Positions 24,591 to 33,706 of a stretch of 64,000 nt of DNA are shown here, piece by piece. This stretch comes from Bacteroidales bacterium (lineage in GTDB: Bacteria > Bacteroidota > Bacteroidia > Bacteroidales > Marinilabiliaceae): assembly GCA_024401395.1 (NCBI GenBank), contig JAKSLD010000013.1, positions 1 to 64,000 of the forward strand, read 5' to 3'. Positions within the stretch are counted from its first letter, which is position 1. Each line of letters opens with the position of its first letter. Under the pieces are notes generated by a model that was not told the origin of the DNA, did no database searches, and saw nothing but the letters and a program-made list of their open reading frames with translations. The position numbers and the translations under genes are program-made.

Positions 24591-26609
24591 ATGACAAACG
24601 TAACACAACGAGCAGCTGACAATATCCGTATCTTGGCTGCATCTATGGTTGAGAAGGCTAAGAGTGGTCACCCAGGTGGTGCAATGGGTGGTGCCGACTT
24701 CATCAATGTACTATATTCTGAGTTCCTTCAGTATGATCCAAAGAACCCTTCATGGGTAGGTCGCGACCGCTTCTTCCTCGATCCAGGCCACATGGCTCCA
24801 ATGCTCTATGCTCAGCTCGCATTGGCAGGTAAGTTCACTCTCGATGAGTGCGCTCAGCTCCGTCAGTGGGGTTCTCCTACAACAGGTCACCCAGAGTATG
24901 AGGTAGCTCGTGGTATCGAGAATACTTCTGGTCCTCTCGGTCAGGGTCATGCTTACGCTATCGGTGCTGCTATCGCTGCTAAGTTCCTCGCAGAGCACAC
25001 TGGTAACCCAACTTTCGCTAAGGAGACAATCTACGCATATATTTCTGATGGTGGTATCCAGGAGGAGGTTTCTCAGGGTGCAGCTCGTATCGCTGGTAAC
25101 CTCGGTTTGGATAACCTTATCATGTTCTATGACTGTAATGACATCCAGCTCTCTACTGAGACTAAGGAGGTTATGAACGAGGATACTGCTGCTAAGTATC
25201 GTGCACAGAACTGGGAGGTTATCGAGATCAATGGTAACGATGCTGATCAGATTCGTGCTGCTATCAATAAGGCTAAGGCTGTTAAGGGTAAGCCAACTCT
25301 TATCATCGGTAAGTGTATCATGGGTAAGGGCGCTTTGAAGGAGGATGGTTCTTCTTACGAGCGTAACTGCAAGACTCACGGTGCTCCTCTCGGTGGCGAC
25401 GCTTACAAGAATACTGTAAAGAACCTCGGTGGCGATCCTGAGAACCCATTCGTAATCTTCCCAGAGGTTAAGGAACTCTACGCTAAGCGTGCTGAGGAAC
25501 TTGCTAAGATCGTAGCTGAGCGCTACGCTGAGGAGAAGGCTTGGGCTTCTGCTAACCCTGAGAAGGCTGCGCAGCAGGCTGAGTGGTTCTCTGGCAAGGC
25601 TCCTAAGATCGACTGGAGCAAGTGTACTCAGAAGGATAACGATGCTACACGTAACGCATCTGCTGCTTGTCTCGGTGTTCTCGCTGAGCAGGTTCCTAAT
25701 ATGATCTGCGCTTCTGCTGACCTTTCTAACTCAGATAAGACTGACGGCTTCCTCAAGAAGACTCACGCTCTCACAAGAGACGATTTCTCTGGCGCATTCT
25801 TCCAGGCTGGTGTTGCTGAGTTCACAATGGCTTGCTGCTGCGTAGGTATGGCTCTCCACGGTGGTGTTATCCCAGCTTGTGGTACATTCTTCGTATTCAG
25901 CCAGTATATGCTCCCTGTAGTACGTATGGCAGCTCTCATGCAGCTCCCTGTTAAGTTCATCTGGACTCACGATGCATTCCGCGTAGGTGAGGATGGCCCA
26001 ACTCATGAGCCTGTTGAGCATGAGGCACAAATCCGTCTCATGGAGAAGCTCAAGCGTCACGATGGCAAGAACTCTACACTCGTTCTCCGTCCTGCTGATG
26101 CTAAGGAGACAACAACTGCTTGGGCTATGGCAATGGAGAATGTTGAGAGCCCAACAGCTCTTATCCTTTCTCGTCAGAATATCAACAACCTCCCAGCTGG
26201 TAACGACTATGAGCAGGCTCGTAAGGGTGGCTATGTAGTAGCTGGTTCAGATGAGAATGCTGATGTTGTAATGGTTGCTACTGGTTCTGAGGTTTCTACT
26301 CTCGTTTCAGGTGCTGAACTCCTCCGTAAGGATGGCGTTAAGGTTCGTATCGTATCTGTTCCTTCTGAGGGCCTCTTCCGTACTCAGAGCGCTGAGTATC
26401 AGCAGAGCGTAGTTCCTGCAGGTGCTAAGGTGTTCGGTATGACTGCTGGTCTACCTGTTAACCTCCAGGGCTTCCTCATCGGTGCTGATCCTAAGTCTAA
26501 GGTTTGGGGTCTCGAGACATTTGGTTTCTCAGCTCCTTACAAGGTGCTCGACGAGAAGCTCGGCTATACAGCAGAGAACGTTTACAATCAGGTAAAGGCT
26601 ATGCTCTAA
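24591..26609 (+). CDS. tkt: Transketolase
   Basis: Transketolase moves two-carbon units between sugar phosphates with thiamine diphosphate. The 672-residue protein has the TPP-domain start SGHPGGAMGGADFIN, HPEYEVARGIENTSGPLGQG, the metal/TPP region SDGGIQEEVSQGAARIAG, the pyrimidine domain with DLSNSDKTDG and THDAFRVGEDGPTHEPVEH, and a C-terminal domain with VATGSEVSTLV. Leu codons are almost all CTC and Arg CGT, a sign of very high expression. That bias also creates long meaningless open frames on the other strand. It forms a unit with rpiB. Confidence 0.97.
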   Translation: MTNVTQRAADNIRILAASMVEKAKSGHPGGAMGGADFINVLYSEFLQYDPKNPSWVGRDRFFLDPGHMAPMLYAQLALAGKFTLDECAQLRQWGSPTTGHPEYEVARGIENTSGPLGQGHAYAIGAAIAAKFLAEHTGNPTFAKETIYAYISDGGIQEEVSQGAARIAGNLGLDNLIMFYDCNDIQLSTETKEVMNEDTAAKYRAQNWEVIEINGNDADQIRAAINKAKAVKGKPTLIIGKCIMGKGALKEDGSSYERNCKTHGAPLGGDAYKNTVKNLGGDPENPFVIFPEVKELYAKRAEELAKIVAERYAEEKAWASANPEKAAQQAEWFSGKAPKIDWSKCTQKDNDATRNASAACLGVLAEQVPNMICASADLSNSDKTDGFLKKTHALTRDDFSGAFFQAGVAEFTMACCCVGMALHGGVIPACGTFFVFSQYMLPVVRMAALMQLPVKFIWTHDAFRVGEDGPTHEPVEHEAQIRLMEKLKRHDGKNSTLVLRPADAKETTTAWAMAMENVESPTALILSRQNINNLPAGNDYEQARKGGYVVAGSDENADVVMVATGSEVSTLVSGAELLRKDGVKVRIVSVPSEGLFRTQSAEYQQSVVPAGAKVFGMTAGLPVNLQGFLIGADPKSKVWGLETFGFSAPYKVLDEKLGYTAENVYNQVKAML

Positions 26610-26637
26610 TATATAGAGTATATCAGATATCCTACCA

Positions 26638-26670
26638 AGAGGGAATGACTTCGGTCGTTCCCTCTTTTTT
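26638..26670 (+). terminator. Rho-independent terminator of tkt with TTCG tetraloop
   Basis: AGAGGGAATGAC and GTCGTTCCCTCT form a 12-bp stem closed by TTCG (26650-26653) and followed by six T residues. Confidence 0.92.
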
Positions 26671-26726
26671 ATGGACTTATCTTCCTGTTTCTGTTATGGC
26701 GTAATCGCTTCCCCTTAATAGCGTAA

Positions 26727-26801
26727 AATAAAAAAATTGCGAGCAAACGCTATGCTCATTGGACGCACAAGCTACCCACAAGCTATCCACATGCTTCTCT
26801 C
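26727..26801 (+). repeat. Dispersed 11-bp-unit repeat, class II (tandem copy A)
   Basis: An A-run then TTGCGAGCAA, followed from 26747 by units ACGCTATGCTC, ATTGGACGCAC, AAGCTACCCAC, AAGCTATCCAC and ATGCTTCTCTC, each 11 bp. Confidence 0.8.
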
Positions 26802-26848
26802 AAATTACCTGAACGCTCACTTTTCTCTCTCTCAAATCTGCTTCGTTA

Positions 26849-26911
26849 AATAAAAAATTGCGAGCAACCCGAATGCTCTCTTATATTAGCCCGAGTCTTC
26901 CGTATACCTTC
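26849..26911 (+). repeat. Dispersed 11-bp-unit repeat, class II (tandem copy B)
   Basis: An A-run then TTGCGAGCAA, followed from 26868 by units CCCGAATGCTC, TCTTATATTAG, CCCGAGTCTTC and CGTATACCTTC. Confidence 0.78.
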
Positions 26912-27033
26912 AAAGCATTGTCGTTGGAATCAAAAATGAACTTTTTATTTATTTTGTAACCTTGTGTGTGAATAGGCGTAAAATCATTAAATTTACTGAT
27001 ACAGTTACGCATATTCTCAATAGTAGTAGTTCG

Positions 27034-29790
27034 ATGAAGAAACCTAATAAAACTGGATTGGATGACCTTGCAGTGCTTAATTCCCGTCGAATGTTCGGCA
27101 TAAACCGAATGTCTTTGGTGACTAATGCTGTCAAGGAGAGCAGTTTCTTTTCTTGGTCATTACTTAAGAATGTCCAGTTTTGGGTAATTACTGTATTGAT
27201 AGTCTGTACGGCTCTTTCCCTTTATCTTGTCTCTGATGAGGAGTATCCTGTATGGTATCGTACTGTATGTAATCTTATTTGCGTAATCGCCGCATACCTC
27301 ATTTCTATGGTGGTATTCTACTATTTGCGCCACCAGACTAAGAAGAGCGCAGATAATCTTGTCAATATCCATAATAATCAGGTCAAGGTAGTTCGAAATG
27401 GCGTTAAACATACAGTGAGCGTTTCTGATGTCGTGGTTAACGATATCGTTATGCTTGAAGAGGGTACAACTATCCCTGCTGATGGTATTCTTCTTAAGTC
27501 TGCCGGCCTTAGGGTCGACGAGAGTGTTATCGGTGGCAATAATGATGTTCCGAAGAGGGTAGGAGCCGGCACTTCTCACGATAATGATATTTATCCTTCC
27601 GACTGGATGATGGGTGGTACTGTCGTTTTCGATGGTAATGGAATGATGAAGGTGACTCGCGTCGGCGACCAGACGGAATATGGTAAGGTGTATCATGGCT
27701 CTAAGAATACTATCGCCGAAAAGATTCCTTTCGTGATTCTTGTCTCGAAGGTGTCTAAAATGGTTGCTGGCTGCATCCTCGTCTATTCTGCTTTGGTTTT
27801 CTTGTATGTCTATTTCTTTGGCACGTCTTGGACTCCTTATAGAATTATTACTATTCCTGTCAATTTCATAGTGGCAGCTCTCCCGGTTATCGTGCCTTAT
27901 GCCGTGAGTATCATTACTCTCGTGGCTAATAGGAAGATGGCTGAAATGGGTGTGAAGGTTAAGGATATGAATACTCCATACGCTATGGGTATGATATCAA
28001 CCATCATTTCTGGTAGATTCGGTCTGATTACTAGCGGCTTGATGAACGTGACTAATGTGTTCATTGGTTGCTCTCCAGACAAGAACTCGTGGATTCCTGC
28101 ACCTAAGTTCGAAGATAATCCTTCAGAACTGGATATCTTGTTCTATCGCGCGTTGTCTCTGGTCGCAACTGCCGGTAGGGAGGAGGATAGCGATAATAAG
28201 ACTAAGAAATTCCTGACAGGTGCCGCAGAGGAGTCTGCCATCATGAAATGGATGAACGACAATAATGTGCCTGTCGCTAAGTTTAGGGAAAATGAGGTTA
28301 TTATTGACCGCGTACTTAGTATGCGCGACGCCGGTATGTGTGCCGTATTGGTAGAGGGTGATGGTGAGAATTATGTCTATGCTATGGGTATGCCTAAGGA
28401 GTTGTTCGCTTGCTGTAGGTATGTCCAGAGTGTTAATGGCCGACACATGGTGGATGAACAGGTCAGGGAGTTGTATGATAAGGCTAAGTCTGAATCTCCT
28501 TATTTGCTCTCTGTGGCTTATGCCCGCGTCCCTCAATCTATAAAGAGACTGGAATCGGCCGAGAATCTCACAACGGTAAAGATGACTCTTTTGGGTCTGA
28601 TTTATATAGATGATCGCATAAGACAGGGTATCTCAGCCTTCTCATACTCAATGGAGAATTCCAATGTCAAGGTCAAGGTCATTACCAGTCTCAGGAAGGA
28701 GTCGGCTGTCCATCTGGCACACAAGGCTAGTATCGTCAATGATTATGAGGCGAATAATCTTGATGGCGAAGATAGCGTCTGCCTGACATCTCAGGAACTT
28801 ATGGAAAGAAACAATGGCCGTATGCCATACGAGGTGCTCGATAAGATGAAAGTAATCTCACAGGTGTCATTGACAGACCGCTTTGAGATCGTACGTACTA
28901 TGCAGCAGAATGGCGAAATCGTCGCTGTGACTGCCTCTGAGTTGAGAGTAGAGCAGCTCCAGGATGTGGCTGATGTGCCTATCACAATGCGTAGCGAACA
29001 GTCGGAACTGCATAATGGTACCGTGGTTTCTATCAACAAAAACCACCTTGATACACTCCATAATGCCATAAAGATGGGTCGACAGCTCATCAGATGCGAG
29101 GGGCGTATCTATGATTTGATGATTGGTCTCTCTCTGGCTTTGGTCGCTTTGGATACTGCGGGCATTCTCTTGAGTGGCGGACCTATTATATCTATTATCC
29201 AGATGTTCTGGATTGATATCGTGTGCATCGGTATAGCTACATTCGCTATGTTGTCTATTACTACCGAGGAGTCGTTGAATAGTCAGTCTACCCATAAATA
29301 TAGCAAATTCGCAAGGTCTACCGACTTTGTCAAGTTGGCATTGACAATTGCAGTCTTTGATTTTCTTATGGTGTTCGCATTCTGGATGTTCTCTGCTGAG
29401 ATGGATATTACTCAGGTCAGCGACTTGTGGACAAAGGAACTGAAGTGGGGTATACCTACTAATCCTTCCGAGCAGTTTTCTGTATATGAGAGAACGATTA
29501 TTATGACATTGCTTGTAATGTGTACTTTCTGGAATGTCATAATATTGAAGGTTTTTGGCTCGACTGATAGCTTGCTTACTAATGTCAACAGATATTGGAA
29601 ATTTTTCTTAATGGCACTGTTGATACCATTTACCCACTTCCTGATGATTCACTTTGGTGGAGATTATGTGATAACCAAGAGTATTACATATATGGATTGG
29701 GTATATTTAATAGCAATCACTTCAATCCTGGCTATATACATCGAGATCGTTCAGTTTATTAGGCGCTACAGAGCGGGAAAGGAAAAATAA
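27034..29790 (+). CDS. Catalytically dead P-type (P2/Ca2+-type) ATPase homologue
   Basis: I start at ATG 27034 (MKKPNKTGLDD); an upstream TTG at 26962 in the same frame is less likely. The 918-residue protein has the full P2-ATPase plan: four N-terminal and six C-terminal membrane segments around an actuator domain and a large cytoplasmic region. It aligns without gaps to the landmarks, but each catalytic motif is changed. TGES reads GGNN (VDESVIGGNND). DKTGTLT reads GRFGLIT (TIISGRFGLITSGLMNV, near 28005-28050), so the phosphorylated Asp is Gly. DPPR reads DDRIR. TGDGxND reads TASELRVE. PEGLP reads PVIVP. The M6 WINLVTD motif reads WIDIVCI. The frame is intact, so a non-catalytic role seems likely; which role is unknown. 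Confidence 0.88.
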   Translation: MKKPNKTGLDDLAVLNSRRMFGINRMSLVTNAVKESSFFSWSLLKNVQFWVITVLIVCTALSLYLVSDEEYPVWYRTVCNLICVIAAYLISMVVFYYLRHQTKKSADNLVNIHNNQVKVVRNGVKHTVSVSDVVVNDIVMLEEGTTIPADGILLKSAGLRVDESVIGGNNDVPKRVGAGTSHDNDIYPSDWMMGGTVVFDGNGMMKVTRVGDQTEYGKVYHGSKNTIAEKIPFVILVSKVSKMVAGCILVYSALVFLYVYFFGTSWTPYRIITIPVNFIVAALPVIVPYAVSIITLVANRKMAEMGVKVKDMNTPYAMGMISTIISGRFGLITSGLMNVTNVFIGCSPDKNSWIPAPKFEDNPSELDILFYRALSLVATAGREEDSDNKTKKFLTGAAEESAIMKWMNDNNVPVAKFRENEVIIDRVLSMRDAGMCAVLVEGDGENYVYAMGMPKELFACCRYVQSVNGRHMVDEQVRELYDKAKSESPYLLSVAYARVPQSIKRLESAENLTTVKMTLLGLIYIDDRIRQGISAFSYSMENSNVKVKVITSLRKESAVHLAHKASIVNDYEANNLDGEDSVCLTSQELMERNNGRMPYEVLDKMKVISQVSLTDRFEIVRTMQQNGEIVAVTASELRVEQLQDVADVPITMRSEQSELHNGTVVSINKNHLDTLHNAIKMGRQLIRCEGRIYDLMIGLSLALVALDTAGILLSGGPIISIIQMFWIDIVCIGIATFAMLSITTEESLNSQSTHKYSKFARSTDFVKLALTIAVFDFLMVFAFWMFSAEMDITQVSDLWTKELKWGIPTNPSEQFSVYERTIIMTLLVMCTFWNVIILKVFGSTDSLLTNVNRYWKFFLMALLIPFTHFLMIHFGGDYVITKSITYMDWVYLIAITSILAIYIEIVQFIRRYRAGKEK

Positions 29791-29859
29791 AGTTGCGTAA
29801 ACAAATCATAAATAGCAGAAAAAGTTCTCTAGAATGAAGAAGTAATAATATTTTATCGT

Positions 29860-29867
29860 AACTTTGC
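29860..29867 (+). promoter_or_regulatory. Promoter -7 element of thrS
   Basis: TAACTTTG matches TAnnTTTG, 44 bp before thrS. The -33 region lacks a TTG. Confidence 0.5.
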
Positions 29868-29911
29868 GCCCGTCAAAAACTATAGTTTGACGTAAGAGAA
29901 ATAACGAAACA

Positions 29912-31867
29912 ATGATTCAGATTACATTTCCAGACGGAAGTAAGAGAGAATACGAGGCAGGCATAACTGGTCAGCAGATTGCCGAGTCACTTAGCCGTAA
30001 CTTGGCTAAGGAGGTCCTTGTTTGCTCTGTTGATGGTCAGTTGTACGACCTCAGCCGTCCAATCAATCAAAATGCAGAGATTAAACTCTACAAGTGGGAA
30101 GATGCAGAAGGTAAGCACGCTTTCTGGCATACATCTGCACACTTGATGGCTGAAGCTATTCAGACACTTTTCCCAGGTACTAAGTTCGGTATCGGTCCTG
30201 CTCTCGAGAGCGGATTCTATTATGATGTTCAGCCTCCAGTAGGCCGTCCATTCACAGATGCCGACTTCAAGGCTATCGAGGATAAGATGCTTGAGCTCGC
30301 AAGACAGAAGAATGATGTAGTACGTAAGGATATCACTAAGGCCGACGCTCTTAAGTTGTTCGGTGACCGTGGTGAGGAGTTTAAGGTTGAACTTATCAAC
30401 GAACTCGAGGATGGTACTATCTCAACATATACACAGGGTTCATTTACCGACCTTTGCCGTGGTCCTCATATCCCTAACACTGAGCATATCAAGGCAGTAA
30501 AGGTAATGAGCTTGGCAGGCGCATACTGGAGAGGTGACGAGAAGCGTCAGCAGCTTACACGTATATATGGTATCACATTCCCTAAGCAGAAGATGCTTGA
30601 GGAGCACTTGGCTCTCCTCGAGGAGGCTAAGAAGCGTGACCACCGTGTATTGGGTCGTGAGCTTGAATTGTTCACTTTCTCAAATAAGGTGGGTCAGGGT
30701 TTGCCATTGTGGTTGCCAAAGGGTGCGAAGTTGAGAGCTCGTTTGGAGCAGTTCCTTCGTGCAGTACAGGAGTCTTATGGCTATGAGCCAGTTATTACTC
30801 CTCATATCGGTAACATTGAACTTTACAAGACTTCTGGTCACTACGCAAAATATGGTAAGGATAGCTTCCAGCCAATCCACACTCCACAAGAGGGTGAGGA
30901 GTATATGCTTAAGCCAATGAACTGTCCTCACCACTGTGAGATTTTCCGTTCTAAGCAGCGCTCATATAAGGATCTTCCTTTGAGATTCGCTGAGTTCGGT
31001 ACGGTTTATCGTTATGAGATGAGTGGCGAGCTTCACGGTTTGACTCGTGTAAGAAGCTTTACTCAGGATGATGCTCACTTGTTCTGCCGTGCAGATCAGA
31101 TTAAGGAGGAGTTCGAGAAGGTAATGGATATCATCCTTTATATCTTCAAGATTCTCGACTTTAAGAACTATACTACTCAGGTGTCTCTCCGTGACCCTAA
31201 CAATAAGGAGAAGTATATCGGTAGCGAGGAGAACTGGAATAAGGCTGAGAGCGCTATCATCGAGGCTTGCGAGGAGAAGGGTATTCCTTATATCTGCGAG
31301 ACTGGTGAGGCTGCATTCTATGGTCCTAAGCTCGACTTTATGGTTAAGGATGCACTCGGCAGAAAGTGGCAGCTCGGTACTATCCAGGTTGACTACAACT
31401 TGCCTGAGCGTTTCGAGTTGGAGTATGTAGGTGCAGATAATGCTAAGCATCGTCCTGTTATGATTCACCGTGCACCATTCGGTTCTATGGAGCGTTTCGT
31501 AGCAGTATTGCTCGAGCATACAGCTGGTAAGTTCCCATTGTGGCTTACACCAGAGCAGGCTGTTATCCTTCCAGTCAGTGAGAAGTACAACGATTATGCA
31601 AATAAGGTTCTTAAGACTCTTAATGCACAGGGCGTTCGTACTATCATTGATGATCGTAACGAGAAGATTGGTAAGAAGATACGTGATAACGAGATGAAGC
31701 GTATCCCATACCTCGTAATCGTTGGTGAAAAGGAAGAGGCAGACGGTACAGCTAGCGTTCGTCGTCAGGGCGAGGGCGTAGTTGGTACAATGAAGGTTGA
31801 TGAGTTTATCAAACTTGTTAATGATCAGGTTAGTGAGGTACTCGAAGGTGGTAAGCTGCAAGCCTGA
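29912..31867 (+). CDS. thrS: Threonine-tRNA ligase
   Basis: ThrRS charges tRNA-Thr. The 651-residue protein has an N-terminal TGS domain (1-62), an editing domain ([17 protein letters not shown], and the HxxxC-type site in [15 protein letters not shown]), and a class II catalytic core. The core has [10 protein letters not shown] (zinc Cys), motif 2 [20 protein letters not shown] and motif 3 [13 protein letters not shown]. The C-terminal anticodon domain has [10 protein letters not shown]-like residues ([19 protein letters not shown]). It leads the conserved thrS-infC-rpmI-rplT order. Confidence 0.97.
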   Translation: MIQITFPDGSKREYEAGITGQQIAESLSRNLAKEVLVCSVDGQLYDLSRPINQNAEIKLYKWEDAEGKHAFWHTSAHLMAEAIQTLFPGTKFGIGPALESGFYYDVQPPVGRPFTDADFKAIEDKMLELARQKNDVVRKDITKADALKLFGDRGEEFKVELINELEDGTISTYTQGSFTDLCRGPHIPNTEHIKAVKVMSLAGAYWRGDEKRQQLTRIYGITFPKQKMLEEHLALLEEAKKRDHRVLGRELELFTFSNKVGQGLPLWLPKGAKLRARLEQFLRAVQESYGYEPVITPHIGNIELYKTSGHYAKYGKDSFQPIHTPQEGEEYMLKPMNCPHHCEIFRSKQRSYKDLPLRFAEFGTVYRYEMSGELHGLTRVRSFTQDDAHLFCRADQIKEEFEKVMDIILYIFKILDFKNYTTQVSLRDPNNKEKYIGSEENWNKAESAIIEACEEKGIPYICETGEAAFYGPKLDFMVKDALGRKWQLGTIQVDYNLPERFELEYVGADNAKHRPVMIHRAPFGSMERFVAVLLEHTAGKFPLWLTPEQAVILPVSEKYNDYANKVLKTLNAQGVRTIIDDRNEKIGKKIRDNEMKRIPYLVIVGEKEEADGTASVRRQGEGVVGTMKVDEFIKLVNDQVSEVLEGGKLQA

Positions 31868-31920
31868 AACAAATAGACATTCTACCAAGTAAAAAGAGAA
31901 AAAACTACACAATATTTAGC

Positions 31921-32517
31921 GTGAATAACAATAACACTAATACTGAGCGTGAGCGCCCACAAAGCCAACCACAAGGCAAATCTAGCGCTCCAAAGAAAGA
32001 CGAGCCAGAACATCGTATTAATAATAAGATACGTGTTCCTAAAGTTCGCCTCGTAGGCGAGAATGTCGAAGAGCCAGGCGTCTACAATACATCAGATGCC
32101 CTAGCTTTGGCTGATAATCTCGATCTTGACTTGGTGGAGATATCTCCTAATGCAGAGCCTCCTGTATGCCGTATAATGGACTATCAGAAGTTCCTTTATC
32201 AGCAGAAGAAAAAGGCTAAAGAGATTAAGGCAAAGGCTGTCAAGGTTGTGGTTAAGGAGATCCGTTTCGGACCTAACACTGATGACCACGACTATGAGTT
32301 CAAGCTTCGTCATGCTAAGGAGTTCTTGCAGGAAGGCTCTAAGGTCAAGGCGTATGTATTCTTCAAGGGTCGTTCGATCCTATTCAAGGAGCAGGGTGAG
32401 ATATTGCTTCTCCGCTTTGCTAATGACTTGGAGGAGTTCGCTCGCGTAGACCAGATGCCACGTCTTGAGGGTAAGCGCATGATTTTGATGCTTACTCCTA
32501 AGTCGGCAAAGAAATAA
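31921..32517 (+). CDS. infC: Translation initiation factor IF-3, GTG start
   Basis: IF-3 binds the 30S subunit and checks start-codon pairing. The 198-residue product contains the two IF-3 domains: N-domain from [18 protein letters not shown] near residue 35 and [15 protein letters not shown], and C-domain with [17 protein letters not shown] and FKGRS. It begins with GTG 31921 and carries about 34 residues rich in Asn, Gln and charged residues before the conserved start. No ATG is available between, so a non-ATG start fits the known rare-start autoregulation of infC in other bacteria (AUU in E. coli). An in-frame ATT at 31879 is an alternative. Confidence 0.92.
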   Translation: MNNNNTNTERERPQSQPQGKSSAPKKDEPEHRINNKIRVPKVRLVGENVEEPGVYNTSDALALADNLDLDLVEISPNAEPPVCRIMDYQKFLYQQKKKAKEIKAKAVKVVVKEIRFGPNTDDHDYEFKLRHAKEFLQEGSKVKAYVFFKGRSILFKEQGEILLLRFANDLEEFARVDQMPRLEGKRMILMLTPKSAKK

Positions 32518-32561
32518 GGAAATGTAAAGTTTTAACTATTGCGACTAATAAATCTAAAGCA

Positions 32562-32756
32562 ATGCCAAAGATGAAAACCAACGCCAGCGCAAAGAAGAGA
32601 TTCGTTCTCACAGGCTCTGGCAAAATCAAGCGCAGACATGCCTTCAAGCGTCACATTTTGACAAAGAAGACAACAAAGCAGAAGCGTGCACTTACTCACA
32701 CAGGTCTTATCGCTACAGTTGACTTGAAAGAGGTTAAGCTTCTTCTTCACATTTAA
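32562..32756 (+). CDS. rpmI: 50S ribosomal protein L35
   Basis: The 64-residue, highly basic protein has the L35 signature: [37 protein letters not shown]. It is a structural component of the 50S subunit and sits in the conserved place between infC and rplT. Confidence 0.96.
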   Translation: MPKMKTNASAKKRFVLTGSGKIKRRHAFKRHILTKKTTKQKRALTHTGLIATVDLKEVKLLLHI

Positions 32757-32884
32757 TTTTTTAAGTACTTTATTTAAACAAACACTGAATGGGTTTAGCT
32801 GGCAGAAAAAGTTACGTAACAGAGCATGAATTGCTCGAGATGAACTAAAACGTACGCTAACCATTCTTAAAAACAGACAAAGAA
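32757..32884 (+). promoter_or_regulatory. rpmI-rplT spacer with possible leader structure
   Basis: The 128-bp spacer holds a 19-codon open frame (32789-32848) and small inverted repeats (GTTACGTAAC; GAGCA / TGCTC near 32822-32837). In several bacteria L20 binds RNA near here to repress itself. Whether this is such a leader cannot be decided by reading. Confidence 0.35.
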
Positions 32885-33241
32885 ATGCCAAGATCAGTAA
32901 ATCATGCAGCATCACGTGAGCGTCGTCGTAAGATTTTGAAGCTCACCAAGGGTAACTTTGGTCGTCGTCGCAACGTTTGGACAGTTGCGAAGAACACATG
33001 GGAGAAGGGCCAACAGTATGCCTTCCGTGACCGCCGCAAAAAGAAGTCCAATTTCCGTGCATTGTGGATTCAGCGTATCAACGCAGCAGCACGTCTCGAG
33101 GGTCTCTCATATAGCAAGCTCATGGGCTTGGTAGCTAAGCAGGGTATCTCAATCAACCGTAAGGTTCTTGCAGATCTCGCTGTTAACCATCCAGAGGCTT
33201 TCAAGGCTGTAGTCAATAAGGCTAAAGAGGCTGCGAAGTAA
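32885..33241 (+). CDS. rplT: 50S ribosomal protein L20
   Basis: The 118-residue protein matches L20: [58 protein letters not shown], and C-terminal [16 protein letters not shown]. It is needed for early 50S assembly. It is followed by a strong terminator. Confidence 0.97.
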   Translation: MPRSVNHAASRERRRKILKLTKGNFGRRRNVWTVAKNTWEKGQQYAFRDRRKKKSNFRALWIQRINAAARLEGLSYSKLMGLVAKQGISINRKVLADLAVNHPEAFKAVVNKAKEAAK

Positions 33242-33294
33242 TTTCAAAGAATCATAAGTTTTACAATCTGCAATAGTTAAAACTTTTCGAATAG

Positions 33295-33335
33295 GAGGCT
33301 GTGTCAACCTTTTGACACAGCCTCTATTATTTTTT
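33295..33335 (+). terminator. Rho-independent terminator of the thrS-rplT unit
   Basis: GAGGCTGTGTCAA (33295-33307) and TTGACACAGCCTC (33312-33324) form a 13-bp perfect stem followed by a T-rich tract. Confidence 0.92.
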
Positions 33336-33348
33336 ACCCTCATAATTG

Positions 33349-33425
33349 AAAAAAATTGCGATGAACAAGGGTGCTCTATAGGTCTAGTATAGGGTTAGTA
33401 TAGGTTTAGTATAGGACTAGAAAGA
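33349..33425 (+). repeat. Dispersed 11-bp-unit repeat, class I (copy 2)
   Basis: An A-run then TTGCGATGAACAAGG, then from 33371 units GTGCTCTATAG, GTCTAGTATAG, GGTTAGTATAG, GTTTAGTATAG and GACTAGAAAGA. Three consecutive units differ at only one or two positions, making the 11-bp period unmistakable. Confidence 0.85.
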
Positions 33426-33432
33426 GTGTGTC

Positions 33433-33464
33433 TTTGGTTTGGAATGTCGTCTTTTTTATATTTG
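33433..33464 (+). promoter_or_regulatory. Possible dnaA promoter
   Basis: TTTG at 33433-33436, 20 bp, TATATTTG at 33457-33464. It would give a leader of about 235 nt before dnaA, or drive an unrecognised RNA. Confidence 0.5.
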
Positions 33465-33706
33465 GCTATATTATATAAATAGATATGGTGAAATATAAGT
33501 TTTTAGTGTGTTTGTGAGTTCGTATTTGAGAAAATGGTAGCCAAATGAGAAAAAATGGTGAAATGTCGACTGTCCTTGAAAGTTCGTTGTGTACTACACT
33601 TTATTTTCAAATAAACAATACGCTAGACTTTTTTTTAGACGGTTTATTCTTACTTACTTTGCATCCGGAACACGAATGAAGGTGTGTTAGTGGGTCAATA
33701 TAAGTC

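Larger units (their letters stand above)
26671..27033. other. Intergenic region with two tandem copies of the dispersed repeat
   Basis: Between the tkt terminator and the P-type ATPase-like gene, two class II repeats lie in the same orientation about 122 bp apart. The final 120 bp are AT-rich and presumably hold the promoter of the downstream gene, but no full consensus was found. Confidence 0.6.
33336..33706. other. Upstream region of dnaA
   Basis: It holds a class I repeat (33349-33425), a promoter-like pair (33433-33464) and about 240 bp of AT-rich DNA before dnaA. I found no cluster of TTATCCACA-type DnaA boxes, so there is no sign here of an adjacent oriC. Confidence 0.6.

Noticed and set aside
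24750-25379. Long open frame on the minus strand opposite transketolase
   Set aside because: It is a shadow of the strong CTC/GCT codon bias of tkt; it has no start context or domain and is rich in Leu, Ser and Thr only.
26760-26795. CTATCCACA near 26775 as a DnaA box
   Set aside because: It lacks the TT start of the box and belongs to the 11-bp unit AAGCTATCCAC; no cluster of boxes is present.
30962-31912. 316-codon minus-strand frame opposite thrS
   Set aside because: The thrS frame has all family motifs; the antisense frame is an effect of codon bias with no recognisable domain.
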